A stretch of DNA of 64,000 nt from CAVOKN01 sp963696505. GTDB lineage: Bacteria > Pseudomonadota > Gammaproteobacteria > Burkholderiales > Rhodocyclaceae. Within the stretch, counting starts at the first letter, position 1; every line of letters starts with the position of its first letter. Shown one piece after another: positions 8,487 through 18,487 of the stretch. The stretch is from assembly GCA_963696505.1 (NCBI GenBank), contig CAVOKN010000018.1:62001-126000 (forward strand). Reading direction: 5' to 3'. Both the position numbers and the translations under genes were made by a program. The notes under the pieces are model-generated. The model worked only from the letters and a program-made list of their open reading frames with translations. It did no database searches and was not told where the DNA came from.

Positions 8487-9824
8487 ATGTCTTGGAACAG
8501 CAAGGTCGTCTGGTCGGAGGGCATGTTCCTCCAGCCCCAGCATTTCCAGCAGCATGAGCGCCATCTCGAAAACCTGATCGAGGCGCGCAGCGCCGCCGTC
8601 GCCCCCTACCACTGGGGCCACGCCATGCTGCGGATCGACGAGCCCGCGCTCAGGCTGGGAAGGATTGCCCTGACCGCCGGCCGCGGCATCCTGCCCGACG
8701 GCACGCCCTTCGACTTCCCGCGCGTCGACGCGGCGCCGCTGCCGCTGGAAGTGCCGTCCGACGCCAAGGACCAGTTGGTCTATCTCGCCGCTCCGCTGCG
8801 CCGTCCCGGCGCCGACGAAGCGGACCTCGCCGGCGACGATGCGGCCGGACTGACGCGCTACCGCGTTTCGGAACTGGAAGTGACGGACAACAACACCGGC
8901 GCCGACACCACGGCGCTGATCCAGGTCGGCGATCTGCGCCTGCGCCTGATGCTCAAGCGCGACCTCACCGACGCCTACGCCTGTCTCGGCGTGGCGCGCA
9001 TCACCGAGCGCCGCGCCGACAATCAGGTTCTGCTCGACGCCGCCTACGTAGCGCCGACGCTGGCGGTACGCGACGCCGCGGCTCTCGCCGGCTACGTGCG
9101 CGAGATCGAGGGTCTGCTGCACCAACGCGGCGAAGCCCTGGCGGCACGACTGTCGCAGCCCGGCCGCGGCGGCGTGGCCGAGGTCGCCGATTTCCTGCTG
9201 CTTCAGACCGTGAATCGCTTCGAGCCGGTGTTCGCCCACCTTGGCCAAGTGAGCCCCCTGCACCCCGAGCGGCTGTATGCCACGGCACTGCTGCTGGCGG
9301 GAGACCTGTGCACCTTCTCGCGCGAAAAGCGTCGCCCCCCGGCCTACCCCGAGTACAACCACGACGAGCCGGCGAAGTGCTTCACGCCGCTCATGGCGGA
9401 CCTGCGCCGGTCGCTGTCGATGGTGCTGGAGCAGAGCGCCATCGCCATCGAACTCCAGGATCGCAAGTACGGCGTGCGCGTCGCGATCATCGCCGACCCC
9501 GAACTGCTGCGCAGCGCCGGTTTCGTCCTCGCGGTCAATGCGCAGATGCCGGCGGAAGCGCTGCGGGTACGCTTTCCCACCCAGGTCAAGATCGGCCCGG
9601 TCGAGAAGATCCGCGATCTGGTCAATCTTCAGCTTCCGGGCATCGCGCTGCGCCCGCTGCCGGTGGCGCCGCGGCAGATCCCCTACCACGCCGCCTTCAA
9701 CTATTTCGAGCTGGACCGGGGCAGCGAGTTGTGGAAGCAACTGGAACGCTCCGGCGGCCTCGCCATGCATGTCGCCGGGGACTTCCCGGGGCTCGAGATG
9801 GAGTTCTGGGCGATCCGCGGGTGA
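8487..9824 (+). CDS. tssK: T6SS baseplate-to-membrane adaptor TssK
   Basis: A 445-residue protein that links the type VI baseplate to the TssL/TssM membrane complex. The family start NSKVVWSEGMFLQPQHFQQ is present, and the length is normal for the family. Conserved later segments include LHPERLYATALLLAGDL and GIALRPLPVAPRQIPYHA. It sits 62 bases after tssJ and 8 bases before tssL, as in a single operon. Confidence 0.95.
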   Translation: MSWNSKVVWSEGMFLQPQHFQQHERHLENLIEARSAAVAPYHWGHAMLRIDEPALRLGRIALTAGRGILPDGTPFDFPRVDAAPLPLEVPSDAKDQLVYLAAPLRRPGADEADLAGDDAAGLTRYRVSELEVTDNNTGADTTALIQVGDLRLRLMLKRDLTDAYACLGVARITERRADNQVLLDAAYVAPTLAVRDAAALAGYVREIEGLLHQRGEALAARLSQPGRGGVAEVADFLLLQTVNRFEPVFAHLGQVSPLHPERLYATALLLAGDLCTFSREKRRPPAYPEYNHDEPAKCFTPLMADLRRSLSMVLEQSAIAIELQDRKYGVRVAIIADPELLRSAGFVLAVNAQMPAEALRVRFPTQVKIGPVEKIRDLVNLQLPGIALRPLPVAPRQIPYHAAFNYFELDRGSELWKQLERSGGLAMHVAGDFPGLEMEFWAIRG

Positions 9825-9832
9825 GATAGACG

Positions 9833-11143
9833 ATGAGCAAAGACGACCCCTTCGCCTCCTTCGACGGCGGCCGCACCATCATCCTGCCGACGCCGGGCGG
9901 GCGCACGCCCCAGCCTGGCGCCGCGATGCCTCCGTCCCAGCCCGCCGCAGACACCGCGCCGCTGCCGGCGTTCGACTTCGGCCTCAATCCCCTGCTCGCG
10001 GCCGCCAATCCGCTGCTCAACCTGGTGCCCCAGTTGCGCGCCACGCTGCAGCATCCCGACCCGGCGGGACTCAAGGAGAACCTTGCCCAAGGCATACGCC
10101 GGTTCGAGGCCCGCGCCAAGGAAACCGGGGTCGCTCCCGAGAAGGTGATCGCCGCGCGCTACGTGCTGTGCACGCTGCTCGACGAAACCGCCGCCAGCAC
10201 GCCCTGGGGCAGCTCCGGCGTGTGGGGCCGCCACAGCCTGCTGGTGAGCTTCCACAACGAGGCCTGGGGCGGCGAAAAGGTCTTCCAGCTCCTCGGCAAG
10301 CTGGCCGAGAACCCGGGCGCCAACCGCGACATCCTGGAGTTGATCTACGTCTGTCTCGCTCTGGGCTTCGAGGGACGCTACCGGGTACAGGACAACGGCC
10401 GCTCCCAGCTCGACGTGCTGCGCGAGCGCCTCGCCCAGATGCTCAATCGCGAGCGCGGCGAGTACGAGCACGACCTGTCGCCGCGCTGGCGCGGCGTGAC
10501 CGCGAAGAAGAGTCCGCTGCTCGACGCGTTGCCGATGTGGGTCGCCGCGGCCATTGCCGGTGTCATTCTGGTGGGCGCCTACCTGGCCTTCGACATCGGC
10601 CTCAACCGGGCTTCCGACCCGGTGTTCTCGGCGATCCAGTCCATCCGCCCGCACACGCCGGCCGCCCGCGCCAGTGCTGTGGCGGCCCCCGCCGCGACGC
10701 CGGTCAAGCCGCGACTGGCGACATTCCTGAAGCCCGAAATCGATCAGGGCAAGGTGGCGGTCAAGGACGAGGAGACGCGCAGCATCATCACCATCAAGGG
10801 CGACGGCTTCTTCGAGCCAGGCAGCGCCACGGTTTCCGAGCAGGTCCGGCCGCTGCTCCAGCGCATCGCGCAGGCGCTCAACTCGGTGCCCGGCCCGGTG
10901 CAGGTGACCGGGCATACCGACAGCATTCCGATACGATCGGCCCGCTTCCCGTCCAACTGGCATCTGTCTCAGGAGCGGGCGAAGGCGGTGGCGCAGCTGC
11001 TCGCCACCACGGTGCCGCCGGCGCGCCTGAGCGCCGAGGGACGGGCCGACGCCGAGCCGGTCGCCGCCAACGACACGCCGGCCAACCGCGCGCGCAACCG
11101 GCGCGTCGAGATCACCCTGTTCGCCGCCAACCGCGGGACCTGA
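9833..11143 (+). CDS. tssL: T6SS membrane protein TssL with C-terminal OmpA domain
   Basis: A 436-residue inner-membrane protein. After a proline-rich, low-complexity N-terminus comes the DotU/TssL cytoplasmic domain (about residues 60-225, with RYVLCTLLDETAASTPWG). One transmembrane helix follows (about 232-252), then a periplasmic OmpA-like peptidoglycan-binding domain (about 305-430, with VTGHTDSIPI and RARNRRVEITLF). This extended TssL can hold the complex on the cell wall without a separate TagL-type protein. It lies between tssK and tssM in one operon. Confidence 0.94.
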   Translation: MSKDDPFASFDGGRTIILPTPGGRTPQPGAAMPPSQPAADTAPLPAFDFGLNPLLAAANPLLNLVPQLRATLQHPDPAGLKENLAQGIRRFEARAKETGVAPEKVIAARYVLCTLLDETAASTPWGSSGVWGRHSLLVSFHNEAWGGEKVFQLLGKLAENPGANRDILELIYVCLALGFEGRYRVQDNGRSQLDVLRERLAQMLNRERGEYEHDLSPRWRGVTAKKSPLLDALPMWVAAAIAGVILVGAYLAFDIGLNRASDPVFSAIQSIRPHTPAARASAVAAPAATPVKPRLATFLKPEIDQGKVAVKDEETRSIITIKGDGFFEPGSATVSEQVRPLLQRIAQALNSVPGPVQVTGHTDSIPIRSARFPSNWHLSQERAKAVAQLLATTVPPARLSAEGRADAEPVAANDTPANRARNRRVEITLFAANRGT

Positions 11144-11161
11144 CATCGCGGAAATCCAGCC

Positions 11162-14100
11162 ATGAAGAAAATCCTCGGCATCCTCTTCCATCCCGTCCTG
11201 CTGGCGGTGATCGGCCTGATCGCGCTATCGGCGGTGATCTGGTGGTTCGGACCGCTGCTCGCCTTCGCCGACTGGCGTCCCCTCGACCCCGAGTGGGTGC
11301 GCATCGTCGTCATCGCCCTTGCCTTCGGCATCTATGTCGCACGCAAGGCATGGAGCGTGTTCAAGGCCAAGCACTCCAACGCGAAGATGATGGACGGCCT
11401 GCTCCAGGCAGCACCTGGCGCTGCGGCGGCGGGGCCGACGGACCTCTCGGCAGAGGAAGTGGAGACCCTGCGCAAGCGCTTCGAGGAGGCGCTCGCCAAA
11501 CTGCGCCAGTCGCGCCTGGGCGCCGCCGGCGCGAAGTCCGTCTTCGGCGCACGGCAATACCTCTACCAACTGCCCTGGTACATCTTCATCGGGGCGCCGG
11601 GATCGGGCAAGACGACGGCACTGATCAACTCCGGCCTCCAGTTCCCGCTGGCCGAAAGCTTCGGCGCCGGTGCGATCCGCGGCGTCGGCGGCACCCGCAA
11701 CTGCGACTGGTGGTTCACCGACGAAGCGGTGCTGCTCGACACCGCCGGCCGCTACACGACCCAGGAATCCAACCGCGAGGCCGATGCCGGCGCCTGGGGC
11801 GGCTTCCTCAAGCTGCTCAAGAAGCACCGGCCGCGCCGGCCGATCAACGGCATCATTCTCACCGTCTCGGTCCTCGACCTGCTGCAGCAGTCGCCCGACG
11901 AGCGCGAGCGCCACGCCGCGGCGCTGCGCGCCCGCATCCAGGAACTGCACGAGGGGCTGAACATCCGCTTCCCGATCTACGTACTGGTCACCAAGTGCGA
12001 CCTGCTCGCCGGCTTCATGGAGTTCTTCGGCGAATACGGCAAGGAGGAGCGCGCCCAGGTCTGGGGCAACACCCTGGTATTGCGCGATCTGCGCGATCCG
12101 CGCGAGGCGGGCGACCCGCTGGCGGGCTTCGCGGCAGAGTTCGGCGCGCTGGAGCAGCGCCTCAACGACCGGCTGGTCGACCGGCTGCAGCAGGAGCGCG
12201 ATCCCCACAAGCGCGCGCTGATCTACGGCTTCCCCCAGCAGTTCGGATCACTGAAGGAACTGCTGGGCGGCTTCCTCGGCAGCGTGTTCACGGCCTCGCG
12301 CTTCCACGAGACGCCGATGCTGCGCGGCGTGTATTTCACCAGTGGCACCCAGGAGGGTAGCCCCATCGACCGCGTCATGGGCGCGCTGGCGCGACGCTTC
12401 GGCATGGAGCGGCGCGTCCTGCCGCCCCAGGCCTCCAGCGGCCGCAGCTACTTTCTGACGCGACTGCTGAAGGAGGTGGTGTTCGCCGAGCAGGGGCTCG
12501 CCGGGACCAACCTCAAGTGGGAACGCCACCGCGCGCTGCTCAAGTGGGGCGGCTACGCGCTGCTCGCGCTGGTCACCGTCGGCTTGACGGCAGCCTGGTT
12601 CGTCAGTTACCGCAACAACGGCGCCTACGTCGCGGCCGTCGAAGCCAAGGTGGCGGCGGTGCAGAAACAAGTGGAGGCGCTGCCCACCGCAGCCACCGGC
12701 GACGTGGCGAGCCTGCTGCCGGTGCTCCAGTCGGTGCAGGAATTGTCGCTGGCGGCAGAGGTAGGCGCCGGGCGCGAACCCATGTCCATGGGTTTCGGCC
12801 TGTTCCAGGGCGACAAGCTCGCCGCTGCCGCCAACAACGTCTACCGCCGCCTGCTGAACGAGGTCTTTCTCCAGCGCCTGGTGTTCCGACTGGAGGAACA
12901 GTTGCGCGGCGGCTCCCGCGACAACCTCGAGCTGCTCTACGAGGGGCTCAAGGCCTACCTCATGCTGCACCAGCCGGAGCACTTCGACGCCGACGCCCTC
13001 AAAGCCTGGATCAGCGCCGACTGGGAGAGCAATCTGCCGCGCGACGTCGGCGTGGACAGCCGGCGCGCGCTGGAGGGCCACCTCGATGCCCTGTTCGCCC
13101 GCGGCGCCGTGTCACCGCCGCTGCCGGCGGACGCAGGCCTGATCCAGGCCACCCGCACCCAGCTCGCCACCCTGCCCCTGCCGCAGCGGGTCTATAGCCG
13201 GCTCAAGCGGCAGGGCGTGGGCGCCGACATTCCCGAGTTCACCATTGCCAACGCCGGCGGTCCCTCGACCTCGCTGGTGTTCGCACGCGCCAGCGGCGAC
13301 CCCCTGACCAAGGGCGTGCCGGGCCTGTTCACTTACAACGGCTACCACAAGGCCTTCCGCGGCGCCGCGGAGAAGGTGACTCTGCAGCTGGCGCAGGAAG
13401 AACCCTGGGTGATGGGCATCACCGACCGCCAGCAGTCGCGCTTCACCGACCCGGCCGGCCTGCTGCGCCTGATCGATGAAGTGCGCCGCCTCTACCTCGA
13501 TGACTACGCGCGGATCTGGGAAAAGTATGTCGGCGACATCCGCCTGCTGTCTTCCGGCAGCCTGCAGAAGAGCATCGAGATGGCCCGCATTCTGTCCGCC
13601 ATCGACTCGCCAATGCCGCCGCTGGTGCGTGCCATCGTGCGCGAAACGACCCTGGGCGAGAAGCAGGAGGACGCCAAGACCGTCGTTGACAAGGCGAGCG
13701 ACAAGGTGAAGGAGTCGCGCGAGGGCCTGCTCAAGATGTTCGGCGCCGGGGCGCAACCGGGAGCGGCCACCCCGACCCGTGGCATAGAGAGCATCGTCAA
13801 CGACCGCTTCGACGGGCTGCGGCGCATGGCGCGCAGCCCGGTGCAGGGCCAGCCGGCGCCGATCGACGAATCGCTCAAGCTGGTGAACGATCTCTACACC
13901 CTGCTCACCGCCACCGAGACCGCGGTCAAGGGCGGCGCGGCCCCGCCCCAGAGCGACGTGCCGACCCGCATCAAGGCCGAGGCGGCGCGCATGCCGGAGC
14001 CGCTACGCTCAATGCTGCAAACGCTGTCGCTGGCGGGTTCCAGCCAGGCGCTGGGCGCCACCCGCTCCAACCTCTCGGCCGGACTCACGGCGGCGATCGG

Positions 14101-14768
14101 CGAGTTCTGCCCTCAGGCGATCAACGGCCGCTACCCCTTCGTGCGCAGCAGCAACCGCGACGTGACCCAGGAAGATTTCGGCCGGCTCTTCGCCCCCGGC
14201 GGCCTGATCGACGACTTCTTCCAGAAGAACCTGCTGCCCTATGTCGAACACCTCCACCAAGCCCTGGAGCTTCAAGCGCGTCGGCGACACCTCGATGGGC
14301 GACTCCGCCACGCTGGTCCAGTTCCAGCGTGCGGCGCTGATCCGCGACGTGTTCTTCCGCGGCGGCGGCCGCGCTGCCGGCATGCGGCTGGACTTCAAAC
14401 CGGTGGAGATGGACGCCTCGATCACCCAGTTCATCCTCGACGTGGACGGCCAACTCGTGAAGTACAGCCACGGTCCGCAGGTGCCGCAGGCGGTGCAGTG
14501 GCCAGGCCCACGCGGCAGCACCCAGGTGCGACTGCAGATCCAGCCGCCCTCCTCCGCCGGCGCCTCGGGGCAGGTGTTCGAAGGCCCGTGGGCACTGTTC
14601 CGCATGTTCGACGGCGTGCAGATCGAGAACACCGGCCAGCCGGAGAAATTCAAGGTGACCTTCAACATCGAGGGCCGCCGCGCCACCTTCGAAGTGACGA
14701 CGAGCAGCGTGCAGAACCCCTTCCGCCTGCGGGAACTGGAGCAGTTCCGTTGTCCGGGGCGCTTGTGA
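11162..14768 (+). CDS. tssM: T6SS membrane protein TssM (IcmF), with one apparent frameshift
   Basis: The large inner-membrane and periplasmic component of the type VI membrane complex, about 1200 residues. Two N-terminal helices (about residues 8-65) precede a cytoplasmic NTPase domain with the Walker A motif GAPGSGKT (about 145). A third helix lies near 455-475, followed by the long periplasmic IcmF-related region. The main frame reads correctly to NLLPYV near 14244 and then loses the family pattern. The next frame resumes with TSTKPWSFKRVGDTSMGD and continues to the proper C-terminus FRCPGRL at 14768. Dropping one A from the pair at 14247-14248 restores an uninterrupted protein. I treat it as one gene with a one-base insertion, probably a sequencing artefact, though a broken T6SS cannot be excluded. 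Confidence 0.88.
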
Positions 14769-14909
14769 GGACGCGCGCCTGACGAGCCCGGTGCCACCAC
14801 CCGCGCCGAACTGCCGGCGAAGGGGATGCGGGGATTTCGTGCTGCGGCACAATGACTCCTTCGCCCGTTTCTCCGCTCATTACTCCGCTCATTTCTCTGA
14901 ACTGACGCC

Positions 14910-17072
14910 ATGGCCGAACCCCAGGACACCGACAAGACCGTGATAGAACCGCCGCGGCCGGCCAAGGCCGACGACGAGGACCATGGCAACGCGCTGCCCA
15001 AGGGCACGCGGCTCGGCGAGTTCGAGATCACCGGCCTGGTCGGCGAAGGCGGCTTTGGAATCGTCTATCTCGCCTACGACCACTCGCTCCAGCGCACCGT
15101 GGCGCTCAAGGAGTACATGCCCTCCTCGCTGGCAGCGCGCACCCAGGGCGTCACCGTTTCGGTGCGATCCCAGCGCCACGCCGAGACCTTCAACGCCGGC
15201 CTCAAGAGCTTCATCAACGAAGCCCGCCTGCTGGCCCAGTTCGACCATCCCTCCCTGGTCAAGGTGTACCGCTTCTGGGAGGACAACGGCACCGCCTACA
15301 TGGTCATGCCCTATTACGAAGGCATGACGCTCAAGCAGGCGCTCAAGCGCAGCAGCGAGCCGCCCCACGAGGACTGGCTGAAGGGGCTGCTGGCCCAGCT
15401 CACCGACGCGCTCGACACCATCCACCGCGAGCAGTGCTTCCACCGCGACATCGCCCCTGACAACATCATCCTGCTCAAGGACGGCCGGCCGCTGCTGCTC
15501 GATTTCGGCGCCGCGCGGCGCGTCATCGGCGACATGACGCAGGCGCTGACGGTGATCCTCAAGCCGGGCTATGCCCCGCTGGAGCAGTACGCCGAAGTGC
15601 CGCACATGAAGCAGGGCGCATGGACCGACATCTACGCCCTGGCCGCGGTGGTGTACTTCGCCATCACCGGCAAACCGCCGACGCCCTCGGTGGGGCGGAT
15701 GATGAACGACACGCTGGTGCCCATGGTCCAGGCCGGCGCCGGACGCTATAGCGAAGCCTTCCTGAGCGCCATCGACCGCGCGCTGGCCGTCAAGCCGGAT
15801 GACCGGCCGCAGAGCATGGCGGAGTTGCGCGAGCTGCTGAGCCTGGAGGGCTACGAGCGCACGATTGCCAAGCCCGCGGCGCGAACCGCGGCGCCCCCGC
15901 AAGCGCCGGCGTCGGCCCGGGCAGCCGCTACGCCGCCGCCGACACCCAGGAGCCGCCTGCCCCTTGCTGCGGGATTGATTGTCGCACTGGCGGCCCTCGG
16001 CGCCGGCGCCTACTACGCGCTCAAGATCATGCCCGGGCCAGCGCCCGCGCCGGCCGTGGCGCCGCCCACCGCCCCGGCCCAGGCCGGGCCGGCAACACCG
16101 CCTGCGCCCAAAGCCCAGACAGCCGACGGCAAGTCCGTGTCCGAAGAACAGGTCACCGCGATGCTCGCCCCGCCGCAAGAAGCCAAGCCCGCGGCATTGG
16201 TCGAGCCCGCCCGGCCCTTCGACCCGATCGAGGCCGTGGACCGCATCTACGGCAAGCGCGACCCGGACCACGCCGTGACGGTCGTGCTCGAAAAAGCCAA
16301 GGTGCGGATCGGCAAGGACAGGCTGCGCTTCCGGCTGAACTCGTCGCGTCCGGGCTATCTCTACCTGCTGATGGTCGGCACCGACCGCAAGCACTTTTAC
16401 CTGCTGTTTCCCAACGCCGCCGACAAGAACAACCGCGTCGCTGCCGAGAAGGACATGGTCCTGCCGCGGCCTGGCTGGGCCATGGCGGCGGGCGGACCGC
16501 CCGGCATCAATCACTTTGTCGCCGTGGTTTCGGAAAATCCGCGCGACTTCTCCGCCGCCGGCCTGCAGCAGGTGGATCCCTTCGCCGAGTTTCCCTTCGA
16601 ACAGGCGCAGAAAGTCGCCCTGGCGTCTCCGGCGGACGCATCGCCCTTCCTCGGCAAACCGATGTGCAAGGGCGAAGCCGATTGCTCCACCGCCTACGGG
16701 GCGGCATCGTTCACCGTCGAGGAAGTCGAGAGCCCCGCCGTCGAGCCGCCGCCGGCACGTCCGCGCCAGCGGCCCGCAACGAGGCCGGACGGCGCAAGCC
16801 CCGGAAGCCCCGACACCGCCGATGCCGAAGCCGACGCCGCTCAACCCGAACCCGCGCCGGAGCGCCGGCCCAGGGCCAAGGCGCAACAGGAACCGCTCAA
16901 CCTGCCGAGCATACCCGGCGGCGGCCGGCTCACGCCGGACATGGAGCGCTTGCTGCGCCAGCAGCAGGGCAGCCAGCGGGCGCCGGCAGAGCCGAGGCCG
17001 AGCGCACCCGACGTGCCCTCATCCGTCCCCCGGCCTTATGTCCCCGGCGGCGGGAGCATTCCCGGGTATTGA
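14910..17072 (+). CDS. T6SS-associated Ser/Thr protein kinase with DUF4384 domain
   Basis: A 720-residue membrane-anchored kinase, likely the PpkA-type activator of the type VI system. The kinase domain (about residues 30-310) has the glycine loop GEGGFG, the lysine in ALKEYMP, the catalytic HRDIAPDN and LDFGAARR. A transmembrane helix (about 348-370) separates it from a periplasmic part. That part contains a DUF4384-like domain (about 455-545, with RPGYLYLLMVGTDRKHFYLLF cut by a polar loop) and a proline-rich tail. PP2C phosphatase and Fha genes lie nearby on the opposite strand, completing a kinase/phosphatase/FHA switch. Confidence 0.88.
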   Translation: MAEPQDTDKTVIEPPRPAKADDEDHGNALPKGTRLGEFEITGLVGEGGFGIVYLAYDHSLQRTVALKEYMPSSLAARTQGVTVSVRSQRHAETFNAGLKSFINEARLLAQFDHPSLVKVYRFWEDNGTAYMVMPYYEGMTLKQALKRSSEPPHEDWLKGLLAQLTDALDTIHREQCFHRDIAPDNIILLKDGRPLLLDFGAARRVIGDMTQALTVILKPGYAPLEQYAEVPHMKQGAWTDIYALAAVVYFAITGKPPTPSVGRMMNDTLVPMVQAGAGRYSEAFLSAIDRALAVKPDDRPQSMAELRELLSLEGYERTIAKPAARTAAPPQAPASARAAATPPPTPRSRLPLAAGLIVALAALGAGAYYALKIMPGPAPAPAVAPPTAPAQAGPATPPAPKAQTADGKSVSEEQVTAMLAPPQEAKPAALVEPARPFDPIEAVDRIYGKRDPDHAVTVVLEKAKVRIGKDRLRFRLNSSRPGYLYLLMVGTDRKHFYLLFPNAADKNNRVAAEKDMVLPRPGWAMAAGGPPGINHFVAVVSENPRDFSAAGLQQVDPFAEFPFEQAQKVALASPADASPFLGKPMCKGEADCSTAYGAASFTVEEVESPAVEPPPARPRQRPATRPDGASPGSPDTADAEADAAQPEPAPERRPRAKAQQEPLNLPSIPGGGRLTPDMERLLRQQQGSQRAPAEPRPSAPDVPSSVPRPYVPGGGSIPGY

Positions 17073-17098
17073 GCGCCCCAGGGCCGGGCAGGGGCTGA

Positions 17099-17656
17099 CT
17101 ACTCCACCAGCGTCTTGATGGTCACGCGTCGGTTCTCTGGCGCATCGGGACGGCTGGCATTGAGCAGCTCGGCGGTGCCCTTGCCGATGGGCTTGAGACG
17201 CTGGCGGTCGATGCCGTGCTGTTCGGCGAGGTAATTGACGACGCTCTCGGCCCGCGCCTGGGACAGCCGCAGGTTCAATTCGTCGCCGCCGCGAGGATCC
17301 GCATGCCCCTCAATGGAAAACTTGAACTCGGTCAGCTTGTCCGACTTGAGCGCCCGCGCCACCACATCCAGGGACTGGCGCGAACGCGCAGTGAGTTCCG
17401 CGGAGTTGGTTTCGAAGGTAATCAGCAGCGACGCCGACGCCGGCTTGGGCGGCGGCAGGGGCTTGCCGCCGCCTCCCGCATCCTCGCGCAGGATCTTGAT
17501 CGAACGCGTGCGGATCCCGGGTTCCGCCGGCGTCAGCGCATCGATCAGCGCCGACTCGGTGATGTCCTTGCCGCCCAGAACCTTCTCGTCCTGAGCCCCT
17601 GCCATCGCCGGCGCTGCGATGCACAGCGCGATCCCCAACATTCTTGCCATCTGCAT
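17099..17656 (-). CDS. OmpA-family periplasmic protein
   Basis: A 185-residue exported protein. A signal peptide (about residues 1-22, ending AMAGAQ) is followed by a variable region and a C-terminal OmpA-like peptidoglycan-binding domain (about 85-185). That domain carries FETNSAELTARS, IEGHADPRGG, LSQARAESVVNYL and NRRVTIKTL. It lies downstream of the phosphatase on the minus strand and convergent to the kinase. OmpA proteins are common in T6SS clusters as cell-wall anchors, but TssL already has such a domain, so this one may be an accessory. Confidence 0.85.
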   Translation of the reverse strand: MQMARMLGIALCIAAPAMAGAQDEKVLGGKDITESALIDALTPAEPGIRTRSIKILREDAGGGGKPLPPPKPASASLLITFETNSAELTARSRQSLDVVARALKSDKLTEFKFSIEGHADPRGGDELNLRLSQARAESVVNYLAEQHGIDRQRLKPIGKGTAELLNASRPDAPENRRVTIKTLVE

Positions 17657-17709
17657 GTCGTATCTCCTGATTGTGCCACTCGGCCGCGGGTCGCAACCGG
17701 TGGCAGCCC

Positions 17710-18474
17710 TTACTCCATGATCAAGGTCGTGTCGCGATGGTCGCCCAGCCAGACCGCAAGCGCCGAGTAATTGTCATGCCCCGGCTTGGCGTGCCTGAGC
17801 AGTTCCACCTGCATCATGGCAAGCCAGTCCTGCGGCGAGTCCGCCTCGACGAGGGTACGTTCCATCACCGGCTCTTCGACGTATTCCCACAGACCGTCGG
17901 TACAGAGCATGAAGGCGTCGCCCTCGCGCAGGGCAAGCGCCGACGGCGTGACATCGGTGTGGAAATCGTCCTCGGAACCCAGCGCGTGGAGCAGGACGTT
18001 GCGCTTGGGATGGTTGCGCAGCACCACCGGATCCATCACGCCGCCGTCGATCACGCTTTGCAGCACGCTGTGATCCCGGGTCTGCACGATGACACGACCG
18101 CCGCGGAAGCAATAGACGCGAGAATCGCCCACGTGGCCCCATAGCGCGCGCCGGGACACCGTATCCACCAGCAGCACGGTCGCCGTCGCGTGCATGTGGC
18201 GCAGCCGCCGGTCGTCGCTCTGGTGTTCGATGACAGCGAGATTGGCGCGATCGAGCGCCGCGGCGATCGCCTGGGGACTCATGCCGCTGCCGCCGGAAAA
18301 GTCACCGAGGATGCTGCTCACCGCCAGCCTGGAGGCGACATCGCCGCCGCCATGACCGCCCGCGCCGTCGGACACCACGCAACAATAGAGGCCGTCCGAG
18401 TTCCAGTGGCCACAGGCGTCCTCGTTGTAGCCGCGGCCACCGCTCTCGGACAGGATCGCGATCTCGATCTGCAT
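17710..18474 (-). CDS. PP2C-type protein phosphatase (PppA-like)
   Basis: A 254-residue metal-dependent Ser/Thr phosphatase, likely the antagonist of the nearby kinase in T6SS control. Metal-binding motifs are visible: GYNEDACG, VVSDGAGGHGGGD, GHVGDSRVY, CTDGLWEYV and KPGHDNYSALAVW. I chose the ATG at 18474 because GGGGGGAC lies just upstream; a second ATG at 18498 would overlap the end of the fha gene. The gene follows fha by 13 bases and is surely cotranscribed with it. Confidence 0.9.
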   Translation of the reverse strand: MQIEIAILSESGGRGYNEDACGHWNSDGLYCCVVSDGAGGHGGGDVASRLAVSSILGDFSGGSGMSPQAIAAALDRANLAVIEHQSDDRRLRHMHATATVLLVDTVSRRALWGHVGDSRVYCFRGGRVIVQTRDHSVLQSVIDGGVMDPVVLRNHPKRNVLLHALGSEDDFHTDVTPSALALREGDAFMLCTDGLWEYVEEPVMERTLVEADSPQDWLAMMQVELLRHAKPGHDNYSALAVWLGDHRDTTLIME

Positions 18475-18487
18475 CGGCGTCCCCCCG

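Noticed and set aside
7941..9770. Long minus-strand open frame (609 codons)
   Set aside because: It lies opposite tssJ and tssK, which have clear family motifs. High G+C opens long antisense frames, and its low-complexity translation has no domain.
9277..12360. Plus-strand open frame of over 1000 codons
   Set aside because: It crosses tssK, tssL and tssM in the wrong frame and is dominated by Arg/Pro/Ala, as expected of a shadow.
14889..16886. 665-codon minus-strand open frame
   Set aside because: Antisense to the Ser/Thr kinase; Gly/Arg-rich with no motif.
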